From the NCBI RefSeq assembly GCF_964204645.1, contig NC_134027.1, forward strand, positions 1,662,485 through 1,726,484: a stretch of DNA of 64,000 nucleotides. The letters run 5' to 3'. A model generated the notes under the pieces. The model searched no databases. It saw only the letters and a list, made by a program, of their open reading frames with translations, and was not told the origin of the DNA. Below are positions 11,793-24,265 of the stretch, one piece after another (within the stretch, counting starts at the first letter, position 1; each line of letters opens with the position of its first letter). This DNA comes from Tubulanus polymorphus. Taxonomy: Eukaryota > Nemertea > Palaeonemertea > Tubulaniformes > Tubulanidae. The position numbers and the translations under genes were made by a program.

Positions 11793-14700
11793 ATGGCGGA
11801 CGGTCGCGAAAATGAACGAGCTCCTCTTTTAGGCGATAAATCAAGCAATGATGCCCAATTACCACCGGTTTATACTCCATACCCATCAGGTAATTGTTTG
11901 AAAATGAATAAATGATCATACTTTTAGATCTACCTGATTAAGTCAGAGAATAGATCCTAAACTGTAATATAGCCGTAGGTTAATTATTTGTTTGCTGTAA
12001 ATTATTTTTAAAAAAACAGTTCAGTTTATAATGCCAATGGTTTGGTTTTGATTGAGATTGATTGTTGTGTTGTGGTTGTTGGAGTCGGAGAGTGAGTGTT
12101 ATGATTTGAATTGTTGGTGTTTAGTCCAGTTACTGTGGTGATGGGAAGTACAAGGAACCGCTGACTAAGAAACTGTCCTCTCAGATTCGGGATGTCGGAT
12201 TTATTCAGGCTGTCAGGGAGTCAATTTGAAACTGAGCTCAGTAATTTTCTGAGCTCTCTTCTACCATGTATCATGTGTGATTTCATCTACTTTCACAGGA
12301 GTTGCAAATCCAACAGCAGCCGGGGGACAGACTGTTGTATCAGTGCCACCTATTGGTCCAGATGAGTTACCACCGCCCTATACGCCGTCACAGACGCAGG
12401 GTCAAGCTGTAAATTGTAAAATATGTCAAACTCCAATTGACATAACAGGGAAATTACGACAACATGTTGTTAAATGTGGAAACTGTAATGAAGCAACGGT
12501 ACGTGTTAATAATTAACATCATTATTATTATTGATATTATTGCCATTTTTGGTGCCCAATTCAGAACTGGAAGCTGATAAAATGAAATCTTAGAAAAAAA
12601 TTCCTGAACATCATAAGAATTTTCATCTCTTGATTGAAATTAACAGATTTACCTCTTGAATCCTCAATTCTGTTTTAATCTAAGATATTTTCTATAATTC
12701 AGCCGATTAAAGTTGCTCCTCCTGGTAAGAAGTATGTAAGATGCCCGTGTAATTGTTTATTGATATGTCGAGAACAGTCTCAGCGTATCGCTTGTCCCCG
12801 ACAAAACTGGTGAGTATTCTCGACTCTGAACCGGTCATTTCAAATCATCAACTTCATTGAATTTTCAATTTCGTTTTTCTGTTTGTTTTTATTTGTAGTA
12901 AAAGAGTGATACGCCTCAGTTCAGAGAGTACAGTAACTACAGTACAATCTCCTGGATCGTTAAAGAGAGCTGTTTGTTATCATTGTGGAGTTACATTCAT
13001 CGTAAGTACCACAGTATTCTACTCCTAAACAGTTCGTACGAATCATTCATAAAGGCTAAAAAAATTGATACCTTGTTTCTCCGCTCGGCTGAGCTTAAAT
13101 GTTGACCCGACCGGCCGCCTATCTACCCTATACATTACTTTTTTTAAAATCGTGATCAATTTCACCATAACAGACCCGGCCGCTATAGAAATGAACTGTA
13201 TATAAATTTTATCATATTTTACAAAAATGACCCGGCCGCTGCGGAGAAACACGGTATCATTTTTATTTAGCCAAAATTGTTTTTTATTTTTTCAGTTCGG
13301 TCGTGAAAACAGTGCATTAGCTCGATGTCCTGATTGTCGTAAAGTGTAAGTTTCAAATCAGTGAATTATTTCGAAAGCGAAATTCATCGCGCGATGAATT
13401 ATGTTCGATGTTGATTATTTTGCAGGTCGTCAGTAGGTCCCACTTACGCTCGCATGAGGGCTATCATTCACCTTGTTATCGGATTAGTATTTCTAGCAAT
13501 CGCAATCGGAGTCACCGTAAGTGTCCGTTTTATAATACTCACACTTTATAATGTAGTTTCTGATTAGCAAAAATGATCAGCTATTTATTGTAATGCATTA
13601 ACGTGATGGGTATGGATGTGTTTGACTTATCGCCTTCAAGAGAAACGCTCGTTCAAATCCGAAAAACTAGTTTAGGCTAAACAAAAATTATACCTTGTTT
13701 CTCCGCAGCAGCCGGGTCATTTTTGTAAAATATGATAAAATTTATAAACAGTTCATTCCTATAGCGGCCGGGTCTGTTGTGGTAAAATTGATCACGATTT
13801 TAAAAAAAAGTAATGTATAGGGTAGATAGGCGGCCGGCCGGGTCAATATTTAAGCTCAGCAGAGCGGAGAAACAAGGTATCAATTTTTTTTAGCCTTATC
13901 ACTAGATATATCTATTTCAGGTTGGCACGTTCGTACTCGCCAGTGAACATGGCGGATACTATGTGTTGTGGACTGGTAAGTTACAACTGTTAATATAGAA
14001 ATATCAATAACTTAATGTAAAATTTCCTGCAATAATTATACGCTTAAATATCATATATTTCCAATTGACTCCTCAAATGCTTTCAAGTCGAATTATGAAT
14101 GAACTCAATCAATTACAATTCTCCAAACCATCGCAACGGAATATCAATTCGGCTGTCCGATTCGAGTTATATTTCTAATCATTCAATCAGATGTGATTCA
14201 CTCATTGTTTAATTGTCTTGCAGTATTTTATCTAGCTGCGATAGTTATGTTTGCGCGGAGTATTTATTACTGTGGAATCGGAGTCAGCACCGTTCAAGGA
14301 CCGTACTCGTAAAATCAGATGTCAACCACTCGCCCTCACGTACACGTAGCGATCGTGTGTGTTTATATTGTTGTGTATGTCGTTCTATGACAGTAATGAG
14401 CGAACATCTTGACAATTCAAAAACGTTTAGATTTCAAATGAAGACTTTCTTTCGACTACCGGATTGATAATTATTGATTTTTATGATTACCGCTTAATTT
14501 GATCGAATCTAGAGCAACGAAAACAGGTGGCTACGTTCGACTGTGGCAAGTGAACATCCAGGTGTCGCTGGTGTGCGTTCAAACAACATTTTTGTTTGAT
14601 TCGATTAAAATCCATCGGTAATTTCTCAAATTGAATGAATGATGAATTAAGATCATGCTTTATATGAATCCTAAATTTCAAGAGTCATAATTTGTCAAAG

Positions 14701-15042
14701 GTTTCGTGGGACATTGAAATATAGATGAACAAAATGATGATGTAGTTGCCATGTTTGATACGCACGCCATCTAGTGGGATAGCTGGTGATACAGGCCTCA
14801 TTAAATACATCTTGAATAGATCTACCTTTGCATAAACCTGTATTTAATCACTATAATTGACACATAATGTATATGATATATATTGTAAATCAATCTATTT
14901 TGAATAATCATCAAAAATCATGTGTCAATAATGAAGTATTTTTGTTTCAGGGTTTTATGCAGCCGGCATTCTGGCGTTGGTTCGTGCTGTTTATTATGCA
15001 TTTCTAATGCCTATTAGTCCAATAGTCAATTCAGTGAACTAA
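11793..15042 (+). CDS. PIP4P: Phosphatidylinositol-4,5-bisphosphate 4-phosphatase (TMEM55/PIP4P), 8 exons, 264 aa
   Basis: Exons are 11793-11889, 12299-12498, 12703-12809, 12899-13001, 13296-13345, 13426-13516, 13921-13975 and 14951-15042. All introns are GT-AG and the total of 795 nt closes in frame. The N-terminus has a dileucine-type endolysosomal signal (ERAPLLGD). PPPYTP and Cys-pair zinc-like motifs ([29 protein letters not shown]) follow, as in TMEM55 proteins. The phosphatase CX5R motif is present as CREQSQR. Two C-terminal membrane segments ([17 protein letters not shown] and a second around [17 protein letters not shown]) complete the family plan. The length fits the vertebrate paralogues (about 257-277 aa). 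The family removes the 4-phosphate from PI(4,5)P2 on late endosomes and lysosomes. Introns 4 and 6 each carry a copy of the same MITE in opposite orientation. The start codon lies in an ATGGCGGAC context resembling a YY1-type element. Confidence 0.96.
13054..13272 (-). mobile_element. PIF/Harbinger-like MITE, copy 1 (PIP4P intron 4)
   Basis: About 219 bp with inverted ends GGCTAAA...TTTAGCC that extend into GATACCTTGTTTCTCCGC. It is the reverse of copies 13675-13895 and 36420-36640, with high identity. The interior carries repeated CGGCCGGGTC motifs. The assignment to PIF/Harbinger comes from the 3-bp TTA/TAA duplications at the other two copies. Here the flanks are AAA on both sides, so the duplication is less clear. 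Confidence 0.75.
13675..13895 (+). mobile_element. PIF/Harbinger-like MITE, copy 2 (PIP4P intron 6)
   Basis: Same element as copy 1 in the opposite orientation, flanked by TTA on both sides (a 3-bp target duplication). It has terminal inverted repeats of about 30 bp. No coding capacity is seen, so it is a non-autonomous element. With copy 1 it brackets PIP4P exons 5 and 6. Confidence 0.8.
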
Positions 15043-15259
15043 GCATGGAACGCGAGTACTGTTCATATTCAAATCATTGTCTCTTCATGCTGATCAATAT
15101 AGGCCAATACATTCGTACCATCATCTTCCAGCTGTCCCTTGACATTTTTAATATGTTATATCTGTGATTATTGCATTATTTTGTATTTCATTTAACAGTT
15201 TGTGATATTTTTCTATTTATTTGTATTTGATTGAATGTCATAGGAAATGATAATAGTTG

Positions 15260-15426
<167 letters not shown>

Positions 15427-15697
15427 CACACATTACTTGGTTTTATTCAGCATTATCCTTCACTACTGTCTGAATTTGTATATACATATTCCAATCCAGA
15501 GTCCAATCTAAGGAATAAGAACTTCTTGCCTGGGGGCAGGCGTATCTGAAATTTTACTTAAATCTACTTGCCCTACACAAGCAGTCCAACTGTTGTATCA
15601 ATTGGCAAAAAGCTTCGAGACGTAAAATTGCACTAGTCCTGAGGACAAGTGAAAATGATAACCTACTTGCCCTTATGATGATATGACGATTGCTTAG

Positions 15698-15773
15698 ATC
15701 GGACCCTGCAATCATTTGAGGAATTCCCCAAAAAATCGGACCCTGCAATCATTTGAGGAATTCCCCGAAAAAT
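15698..15773. repeat. 38-bp direct tandem duplication
   Basis: The segment beginning ATCGGACCCTGCAATCATTT occurs twice back to back, differing at about one base (CCCCAAAAA versus CCCCGAAAA). No coding context is seen. Confidence 0.85.
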
Positions 15774-18700
15774 CATTCCACCAAATAATCTATCTAGAGC
15801 AGCAGAGAGGAAGGAAATGTTAGACCATTCAAACACTTCATTCTTCTGATATTGTATCATGATATTTACACATGTACATAATGTCCATGTCTGTTCTATA
15901 CATCCTTCAATAATGATGTTTATAGAAATAAAGAAATTGGGCTCAAGCCGTTGTGCAATTCTCTTCTGATGCAATCTCTCGACCAGAATATGCTCCTACC
16001 GGTTCTGGAAGGAAGAATTGCCATTTTTGAAGTGGAAAGTGTCCTATTGAAATCTGCCTAATAGATGTACATGACATAGTAAAGTATATGTCTAAAAACA
16101 TTAAGTAGTCCAATCAACTATCGGTTATCACACACAGGTTACCATTGTGCAATTAAGTCACATGTACAAAATATGTGTGCTATATATATACTTACCTGTT
16201 ATGACTGTACATAAAGTTTAAAAATAAATTTAATATTCAAAGACATCAAGTAAACAATGCATTTTGTTTTTCGTCGGTTTGGCTAGTAAAAAAGGTTTGT
16301 TATCAATGGCTGAGGAGTTGACACGAAGCTGAACTGTTCTTTTTGTGATTTTTGGTCTCTGGTTTGGAACTGGTGCCATCAAAAGTGCTGCAAGTTTGTG
16401 AATATCCCGAGCAAACATATAAAATGTCAAATATACCAACGCATAATATGACAAAGTTTCGTACAAAATGTTTATTTTGTGAATTACAGACTTGTGTAGA
16501 AAATTGCATGACTAGAAAAAAAACACTACATATCCTGAATAACGTCATGTCCTCGTCATTTTATTTTACAAAGAAAATAAATGGTTCTAACAAATGGTTA
16601 ATTTATGTACACTGGCGCATTCCACGTCTTGTGTTTTCACGATGAGGGGTCATACATCGAAATGGGATGGTTTTTAGCATTTTCATAGGAGATACTCACT
16701 TGGGAGTGGGAAATTTGGATTGATACAGGGATATCTTGATTATATAATAGTTGGGCCACACAAAGTTGGGATCAATACATAAGGAAATACAAAGGCATCA
16801 AACCAATTGGGGGATACACATCATAAGGTAGGGATATCTTAAAATTAGCACTTGTTAATGGGATATATAGGATATGGATCGTAATAGGTTCGGGGATTTT
16901 TAAATCAGGCAAAGTTTAGAAAAGGGAAATTTTATGTATTAGATTAGACCGTAATTAGATTAAATTGTAATGGAAGAGATTTTAGGATATGAAGATATAG
17001 ATATACCTAATAGGGAAGGGAGATAAGGGGCTTCGAGACTCATTGAAATGTCAAATATATTTATACAGCCTACCGGGTAAAATGGGGATAGAAAAAATAG
17101 GTGGGCGAAAATAACCTCTGTCATGATAAGATAGCGCATTTATTGGCACAATTTATGGTCACAAAAATACCAAAGGGGAAGGGACCAGCTGAAAGGACAT
17201 ATAAAAGCGCAGATAACTAACAACACAGGCTGAATGCTTAATCATAATCATTCATAACAGCATTTTGTAGAGATTTGAGAACAAAAATGCGATACATTGT
17301 TACGATCATCGCATAACAATAGTTTTTACTAAGAGATTTGTCTTTTTACAATAAATCTTCACTATTTACAATAAATGTATTTTTTATAATATCTATATTG
17401 TTTCGATAATACTGAATTAGTTAAACTTTTTGTAATTTAACAAACAAAATAAGTAATGACAAACATTATGACGATTTCATTAACTAAATTCGATCTCAGT
17501 TAAATGATTCTGATTTTTCTAATCTCATTTGCTCTGAAATCTCCACTACTATTTACAAAAGGCTACAGTGTGCGAAGATGTAAAAATGTGTCTGACACAA
17601 AAATGCTATCTGCCCTAAAGCTGTCAAATGGCCAATTATTTCAGGTTCGAAATTGAAAACAAAATACATGAAGAGAGTTGATGACATCGAAACGAAACAA
17701 AACTAACATTTTTCTAAATAACTGATGAGGCATCACTCACTTTCATGTATCAAAAATGATTGAAATTTGAAATAATTGGACATTACAGCCATAACAGTCT
17801 TAGCATTTCAATGCGTAAAAAACTATAAAAATACATCACTCATTTGGTGAAATATATAAATATGTATTTATATACCTGGTATGAAAGGTGCATTGTGAGT
17901 AATGAATAATAGAAAATAATGCGATAAAGACTCAATGATAAAATAATTGTAGAACTTAATGTCATTGAACTCATTCAAATTATATCACCAAAGTTCTTAT
18001 CAATATCATAAGACATTTAGTCGCAGTGGCTATGTATATAGTTCAAATGCTATTCTATTGTGTTGCTGAGAAATAGAAAGTAAATGCAAGCAGTTGTTGG
18101 ACCATTAAGCAGTATATTAACTAGCACCGCAATAACATCGAACACAAAAATAGCACAAGCAAACTGACGTGATATTGTAATGTATTATAGGAGAGGTGTG
18201 CGCACAAGAGGGAATTCCCTGCTAGCTAACTCAGCTTGCCCCTGATCACACGTGACCGATTCATCTTATCAATGACGAACTAATTCTGGGACAGTCAGAA
18301 CTATGATGTGACATCATCGCATGTGAAGTGGAGAAGGAAACTTCTTGTTTAGGGCACACGATAATCCAGACAATTAGTTTCAGGACAAGTGGCAAGACAT
18401 ATATGAGTACAAATAAAGTAAAGCAGTGAAAATGCATGGAAGATACAAAAAAACCTTCTACTTCTTATCGGGTAAGAAATAAATGAAGTTAATTTGAAGG
18501 CACAGCCATAAAGCAGATAGCGATATCTACGAAGTACAGTTAGGAAGAAAAAGATATTTTCTTCAAAAGAACGAAAATCTGTACAATAATTCTATTTATA
18601 GAACAGTTACAGGAGACAACTGCTGATTTCGGAGCCAGTTTCACTATTACTAAACATCAACATTTAACAATATGTTTAAACAACGAAAATCGAAATTAAG

Positions 18701-18947
18701 ACACTTTCGTCCATACAGATTCATATTCATGTGAAATTGGCTCATTTTTTGCCGTTTTAGCACGAGACATATAAAGCAAAACATGCATCTCACCCAAAAA
18801 TAAATGCGGTTACTTAGAGAAAACTGCATCTAAAATACAAGAACGTTTAACAATAATTAACTATTTATTTCATTAGATATCAACACCAAGGCCCGAGTCA
18901 ATGTTGAGTCAATTATTTCTCTAGCAGGAGAGTGCAATCAAAATTGA
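15774..18947. other. Intergenic region between PIP4P and mxt (3' ends converge)
   Basis: AT-rich, with no gene recognised. The block 16650-17200 is purine-rich and holds many short GGGATA-like runs, but I see no repeat unit or ORF. A minus-strand AATAAA at 18864-18869 lies about 80 bp past the mxt stop codon and is the likely mxt polyadenylation signal. The PIP4P transcript probably ends in the left part of this block. Confidence 0.5.
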
Positions 18948-21900
18948 TTAGTAATAGAAATATTGATTAGGATTATGGTTACATATCGGAGAAAAACTGA
19001 TAGGGTGAAATGCAGGTTGCATCATTCTACGCCTCAATAATTCCTGCGGATGAGGAGGATGCGGAGCGTACCACTTCGGTTGAGGGGGGTGTCTCAGCGG
19101 GTGTTCGGGATGCGGCGGATACGGAGCGTACCATTTCGGCGGCGGGGGTTGTCTCAATAATACTCTGTTGTCAGGACGAGGCGGGTACGGAACGTACCAC
19201 ATCGGAGTTTGCGGTATTGATAGTAACGGTCGTATATTCGGTTGAAACTTACTGCGGGTGATAGATGGCGCTGGAGTTGGAGCGGTCGGTGCTGCTGGAG
19301 GCGGAGGTGATACATCACTTTCCGACGAGCTCGAACTCGGTAACGGAATGTCACCAATTGTCGTGCTGTGGAACTTGATTTCCATCTCTACGTCCCACTC
19401 ACCGGGAAGAGATTCATCTAAATCACTATCCCTACCCTCCGGTAAAGGAATCTCTTCGATTTTTAAATTTTCCAGCGATAATTCCCCGTCGAAACTATCC
19501 GGTAAAGCTATTTCAGCGACAGTTTTATGTTCAAGTTTATTATCCTCTTCTTTGGTAGTGAATAGATGAAGTTTATTGGAACTCGGCTCATTTCGCGCGC
19601 CTGCGATTAAAGCGCCATCTTTTGTATTAATACTATCTGGTTTATCACAGTTGCTATTTATCTGAGGTGAGAATTTATTCTCATCAGATCCTGAGTTTAA
19701 TCGTGGTCGGTTTGTAGGCTCTGTCTCACTAGATCCAGAGTTTATTCGCGGCCTGCTTGTAGGCTCTGTCTCACTAGATCCAGAGTTTATTCGCGGCCTG
19801 GTTGTAGTGGAATCCATCTCGCCAGATCTCGGGCGTGGCCAGCTTGTAGCAAGAAAAGGACGACGCACTATACCACCATTACAACCAAAACGCTCATACA
19901 AATCTATCTTTTCCATTCGTCCGGGAATTTTCTAAAATATGAAACAAATTTTCCTATCACCTTGAATATAAATGTGAACAATTTTTAAATGTGATACAGT
20001 TGAACCTCGTTTTAATGACCTCAGATTTATCAGTTATAACAAACCTAGAATTTTGTCCCACATAAGAGAATATTGATTATTTTTATAGTGGCTATAACGA
20101 TGCTATCCGTTTATAACTAACAGATTTTTTGGTCCAGTGAAGTTTGTTGTTACGAGGTTCCACTGTATACAGTATATAACATTAAGAAGTGCATGAGTAT
20201 TTTGTTATTTACTCAAACTCGCTGAATTTGGTGGGATGATCGTTATAATGACCACTAATCCATCTAAACGACAACTTAACCAATCATAAATCGAATTTGA
20301 TATGCGAATAAGGACTCAGAAATAGTGACAACTTCAGTAATGTGATGAATTTCGTGAGGACACTTTTTTATGAGGCACATTTCGATTGTAGTTTTCAGAA
20401 TTTTGAAATTAGTAGCGATATTTACCCACAGTTCACCAAGAATCGGTCGCAAACAAGGGTTTTCTTTGATTGTCTCCCAATCAGCCGGTTGAATAGAGCT
20501 AAACGGCGACTTGTAACATTTACACAGGAATGAACGAGTATAAACACCATTCACCGGTAGTTCGGCTAGTGGAGCGTCTACTGGCAGTTCATCGCTTAAT
20601 TTAGAAACGCATCCAAGATCCTCGGATACTGAATTCTCCTCAATTTCTTCTGTTATTTTGGAATTTCTGGGAATTACGATAGATTCTTTAATCGGCGTTG
20701 TAACAGCGGCGGCGGCGGCGGCATCATTGTCCCACGGATCCTCATCGACATCTCCGAATCCACTCGAACAGACGCTACGTGAATCGGAGTTTTTAGTCGA
20801 AAAGTTTGAATAGCTTTCGCCGTGACGTTTCAACGATGAATCGCTGTAACGACGCAAACGATCTTTGCTTTCGATTTCGGTTTCCCAACCGTCCCCCGCC
20901 GGCATACTCTCAATTCTACGAATTCGAGGTCCTGAAATGAACACAAAAATAAATGATGGAATTAAAAATCTGTTTTTCGATGAATTTCAAAAGTTGATAA
21001 GCACAAAATATTTAAGAATATGACTAAAAATAACTTACTGGTTTGATGAGACGGAAGATTTGCTCTGAAAATAGAAAATAATTAATAATTAAACACACAA
21101 AATCTAATTTCAACTTCTCGACGATCAAAATCCCAACGACATACCCATCTGCATTGTTGTCATATAATCCGAGATAAGAATATTTCGTAGCAGTCGGGGC
21201 TTCGTTAGTTTTCAAAGTGTCATTGATGATATAAACGCAGTTCCTATAGATATAGAATAAAACATAATGAGTCATTCTTTTAGTAAATGTAAATTCCGAT
21301 TAATGATAAACCAGGAATTACTTACAGAATATTTCCTTCAGTTGGACCAAATACAGACACCTGCTTAGCACCGTTTGAACTCTCTGAAAAACATACATTT
21401 CATGTTTTATAGATCTATCTTTATTACAACAAATTCTTCAAATCACTAGGAATAACCACTGAACAATAACCACACTCAAACGTGGTGAACGGATAATAAG
21501 ATAAAAACCGACTATCTACAGATTAAAAGAATTTAAAAACAAGAATTTATTTATTCAATCTAAAATATATAGAATACACGACATGACGATGATCTCTAGG
21601 GTGAGATCGAAATGTTGTGTCTTATATATATTTTAGATTGAATAAATAAATTCTTGTTTTTAAATTCTTTTAATCTGTAGATAGTCGGTTTTTATCTTAT
21701 CATACATTTCATGTTTCATAGATCTATCTTTATTACAACAAATTCTTCAAATCACTAGTAATAAACACTGAACAATAACCACACTCAAACGTGGTGAACG
21801 GATAATAAGATAAAAACCCACTATTTACAGATTAAAAGAATTTAAAAGCAAGAATTTATTTATTCAATCTAAAATATATAGAATACACGACGTGACGATG

Positions 21901-24265
21901 ATCTCTAAGGTGAGATCGAAACGTCTTGTATTCTATATATTTCAGATTGAATAAATAAATTCTTGTTTTTAAATTCTTTTAATCTGTAGATAGTCGGTTT
22001 TTATCTTATCATACATATCATATTCCATAGATCTATCTTTATTACAACAAATTCTTCAAGTCAATAGGTATAAACACAGGCTATGCTGACTGTGATATAA
22101 ACTGACCTCTACTCAGACTGATTCTCGTGCCCGATATACTCTCGATCAGACGGATTCGATCTTCTCGTTTGCCGGTCAACGTTTCAGTCATAACGACCGG
22201 AATTTCGAATTTAAACGAATAATGCAACGTGATTTTATTGTCGTCGTAAACAGGAACGACGGAATTCATATCGATTACGTCATCCTGAATCACTTTCACT
22301 TTCTTCACCAGAAATCGTTCCTAACAAAGAGAAAAACAGCATTTTATTCTTTTACCTAATTCACGGGTGCGCGGTTCTAATCAGACTCTTAAAGTATTGG
22401 ATATTATCTTATTTTAGTAATCAGACACAATTGGTTCACGTCCAAGTGAAACCACTGAAATTGATTTCAAATTCAGTATCTGCCTAATTGTCAAAACATG
22501 AAATATCCTGGTCTCGACTAATCGTAGGTGTAACCCATAAAAAGTTTTAAAGGAATTAAATTAAAGGTTCCTAACAGAGAGAAAAAGAGAATTTTATTCT
22601 TTCATCTAATTCACTGGTTCCTGGTTCCAAAAACGACTCCGCCTAATTGTCAAAACAAGAAATATCCTGGTCTCAACTCATTTTAATGAAAAGTTTCACA
22701 GGAATTTTAGGGCATTTTGCAAGATTAAAGGATTTTTAAGCACCTTTAACAGCACATTTTCCATTTACCATGGAGTTACCAAGGAATCAAGGAGTCATAG
22801 GAACCCTGATTGAATTAAGAAGTTACCTTCTGTGCCGTCATCTGTTTAGATTTCTGAATGTAGTAATATCTAGTGTCATCGTCCATCATCCACCCGCGAG
22901 CGCGATCTTCAATCACCTCGAGCAGTTCACTTCGTATCATCGAATTCACGTGATTAGATTTCACTAAATCACGGAAATCGTCGAACAGATTCTCGACGTC
23001 CTCGCGCATGTGATACTCCATCGCGGATCCGTGTTTCCTCACGAGTTCCAGCATCCTCCTCACCTCCGGATGATTCCATTTATACGTCGGTAAATTCATC
23101 TGTATCATATCAATCTCTGTCAAAACATTTTCCACTGGAATAAAAATATGAATCATATTCATACATTTTCTACGTCAGGAATTTTTCTCTTCAGGGATTT
23201 ATCTATTCTTTGAGATTTTTTACGTTCTAGAATCTGAGGTTTTGTCTCATTTTGCCAGTGTGGAATTTTCACATTTCACAGGAGTATCAAGCGTTTTAAA
23301 TCTTTTTTCTTACAGAAAATACCAGGATTTTATCATAAATTTCATGTAAACGAGATTCTCGTAAATCTAATTATTCACAGATTTTTCTTTCAGTTTTTTT
23401 TCCAAATTTTTTTCACACACTACTTAAAATACTGAAGGTCTTACAGGTGTCTCATAGAGACGTGCATCAAGACCCAATAGAGAAGTGTGAATATTGTTTG
23501 AAATAAAATCTTTTTACTCACTTTCTTTTTTGAGTTGAGTTTCAGTTTTTTTCGGTGTCACCGGTGGTAGGTTTCTAACACCAGTAACAGTAGTGGGGTG
23601 TATTGTTTTCACGGGGCTGTATATCGTGTTAAGTGAAACAGTTGGTTGTATTTCGGGACTCGTAGCATCCGGAACACTTATTGATCTGAGGGGACGTGGT
23701 TTTTGAATTTTGCCTCTTCCTCTGCCTACTGTTGGGAACAGCACTGAAAATAGACAGTTGAAATGAGAAGTTCAGTTTTCAGCCATGAAATAAGAAAATG
23801 CATTCAAATTCAAAATTTGGAAGGAAAAACCATGTTGAATTTTGACTAAGTCATGACGACTCTGGAGACCGTCAAAAATCATCCGTAGAACTGTATTAGA
23901 CATTGAGTCCACAAAATGAGTACTTTTCAGCATTTTCATTGGATTTAATACCTGAAAAGTAAGCACTAATCAAGGCCTATCCTAATTGTTTTCCCAACAA
24001 AAGAACTAATCAGTCCCACCATGGACGTATAAACTAGACTCAGTTTACTCAGTTTTAGACTCTAGTTAATACGTCCATGGTCCCACAGAGTTGGGCCTGT
24101 GAAATAGAAGACAGACTTACCATGTTCTTTGTGATCTGTTGGACGGATTGTTTGGTGCTCGTTCTGGACTGGACCAATCGGAATTTCTGTAGTTACGCAA
24201 GGCACGCTCAACGATCTCAGGGGGCGGGGTCTTTCAAGTTTCTTCCCTCTGCCTCGACCTGCCAT
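18948..24265 (-). CDS. mxt: Mextli-like eIF4E-binding translation factor, 9 exons, 853 aa
   Basis: Exons, 5' to 3' on the minus strand: 24265-24121, 23743-23522, 23134-22827, 22320-22107, 21383-21326, 21243-21145, 21064-21039, 20931-20426 and 19931-18948. The 2562 nt close in frame. Exon 3 (residues about 123-225) looks like the C-terminal part of a MIF4G fold. Exons 4-6 (about 250-325) form a KH-like unit (TGKREDRIRLIESISGTRIS, then VSVFGPTEG and CVYIINDTL) with the GxxG loop degraded to GKRE. Exon 8 has YTRSFLCK at about residue 488, a canonical YX4L eIF4E-binding motif. This order (MIF4G, KH, eIF4E site) is that of Mextli, known in Drosophila and C. elegans as an eIF4E partner that promotes translation. 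The last exon is low-complexity: three 14-residue RPRINSGSSETEPT-type repeats and three PKWYAPYPPHP-type repeats. The exon 8 donor (GTAAAT at 20425) was chosen because it restores phase; read-through would add about 48 residues. Remote similarity makes the name probable, not certain. Confidence 0.83.
19995..20167. mobile_element. pogo/Tigger-type MITE in mxt intron 8
   Basis: About 173 bp with imperfect inverted ends (CAGTTGAACCTCGTTTTAA and, inverted, CAGTGGAACCTCGTAACAA), flanked by TA on both sides. The CAGTGGAACCTCGTTATAACG-type end is characteristic of Tc1/mariner-superfamily (pogo) elements. No ORF is present. Confidence 0.75.
21391..22012. repeat. Two tandem units, each containing a ~200-bp palindrome (mxt intron 4)
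   Basis: Palindromes lie at about 21496-21700 and 21805-22010. Their arms are about 85 bp and contain GATTGAATAAATAAATTCTT and TTAATCTGTAGATAGTCGG. The loops hold GACGATGATCTCTA and GAGATCGAAA(C/T)GT. The flanking segment with TAGATCTATCTTTATTACAA occurs three times, so the whole unit of about 310 bp was tandemly duplicated. The second palindrome differs by scattered substitutions. A related single arm and loop lies at 30672-30818. Confidence 0.85.
24018..24081. repeat. Short hairpin repeat with CCATGGACGTATAAACTAG ends
   Basis: Inverted arms of about 20 bp are separated by about 20 bp, in mxt intron 1. Related hairpins occur at about 29270-29340 and 40969-41015. No ORF or target duplication is evident. 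This is a small dispersed hairpin family. Confidence 0.65.

Noticed and set aside
20281-20425. Extension of mxt exon 8 through to a donor at 20280 (adds about 48 residues)
   Set aside because: That donor leaves phase 1, and the next exon in that phase meets a stop. The GTAAAT donor at 20425 gives phase 0 and joins the final exon cleanly.
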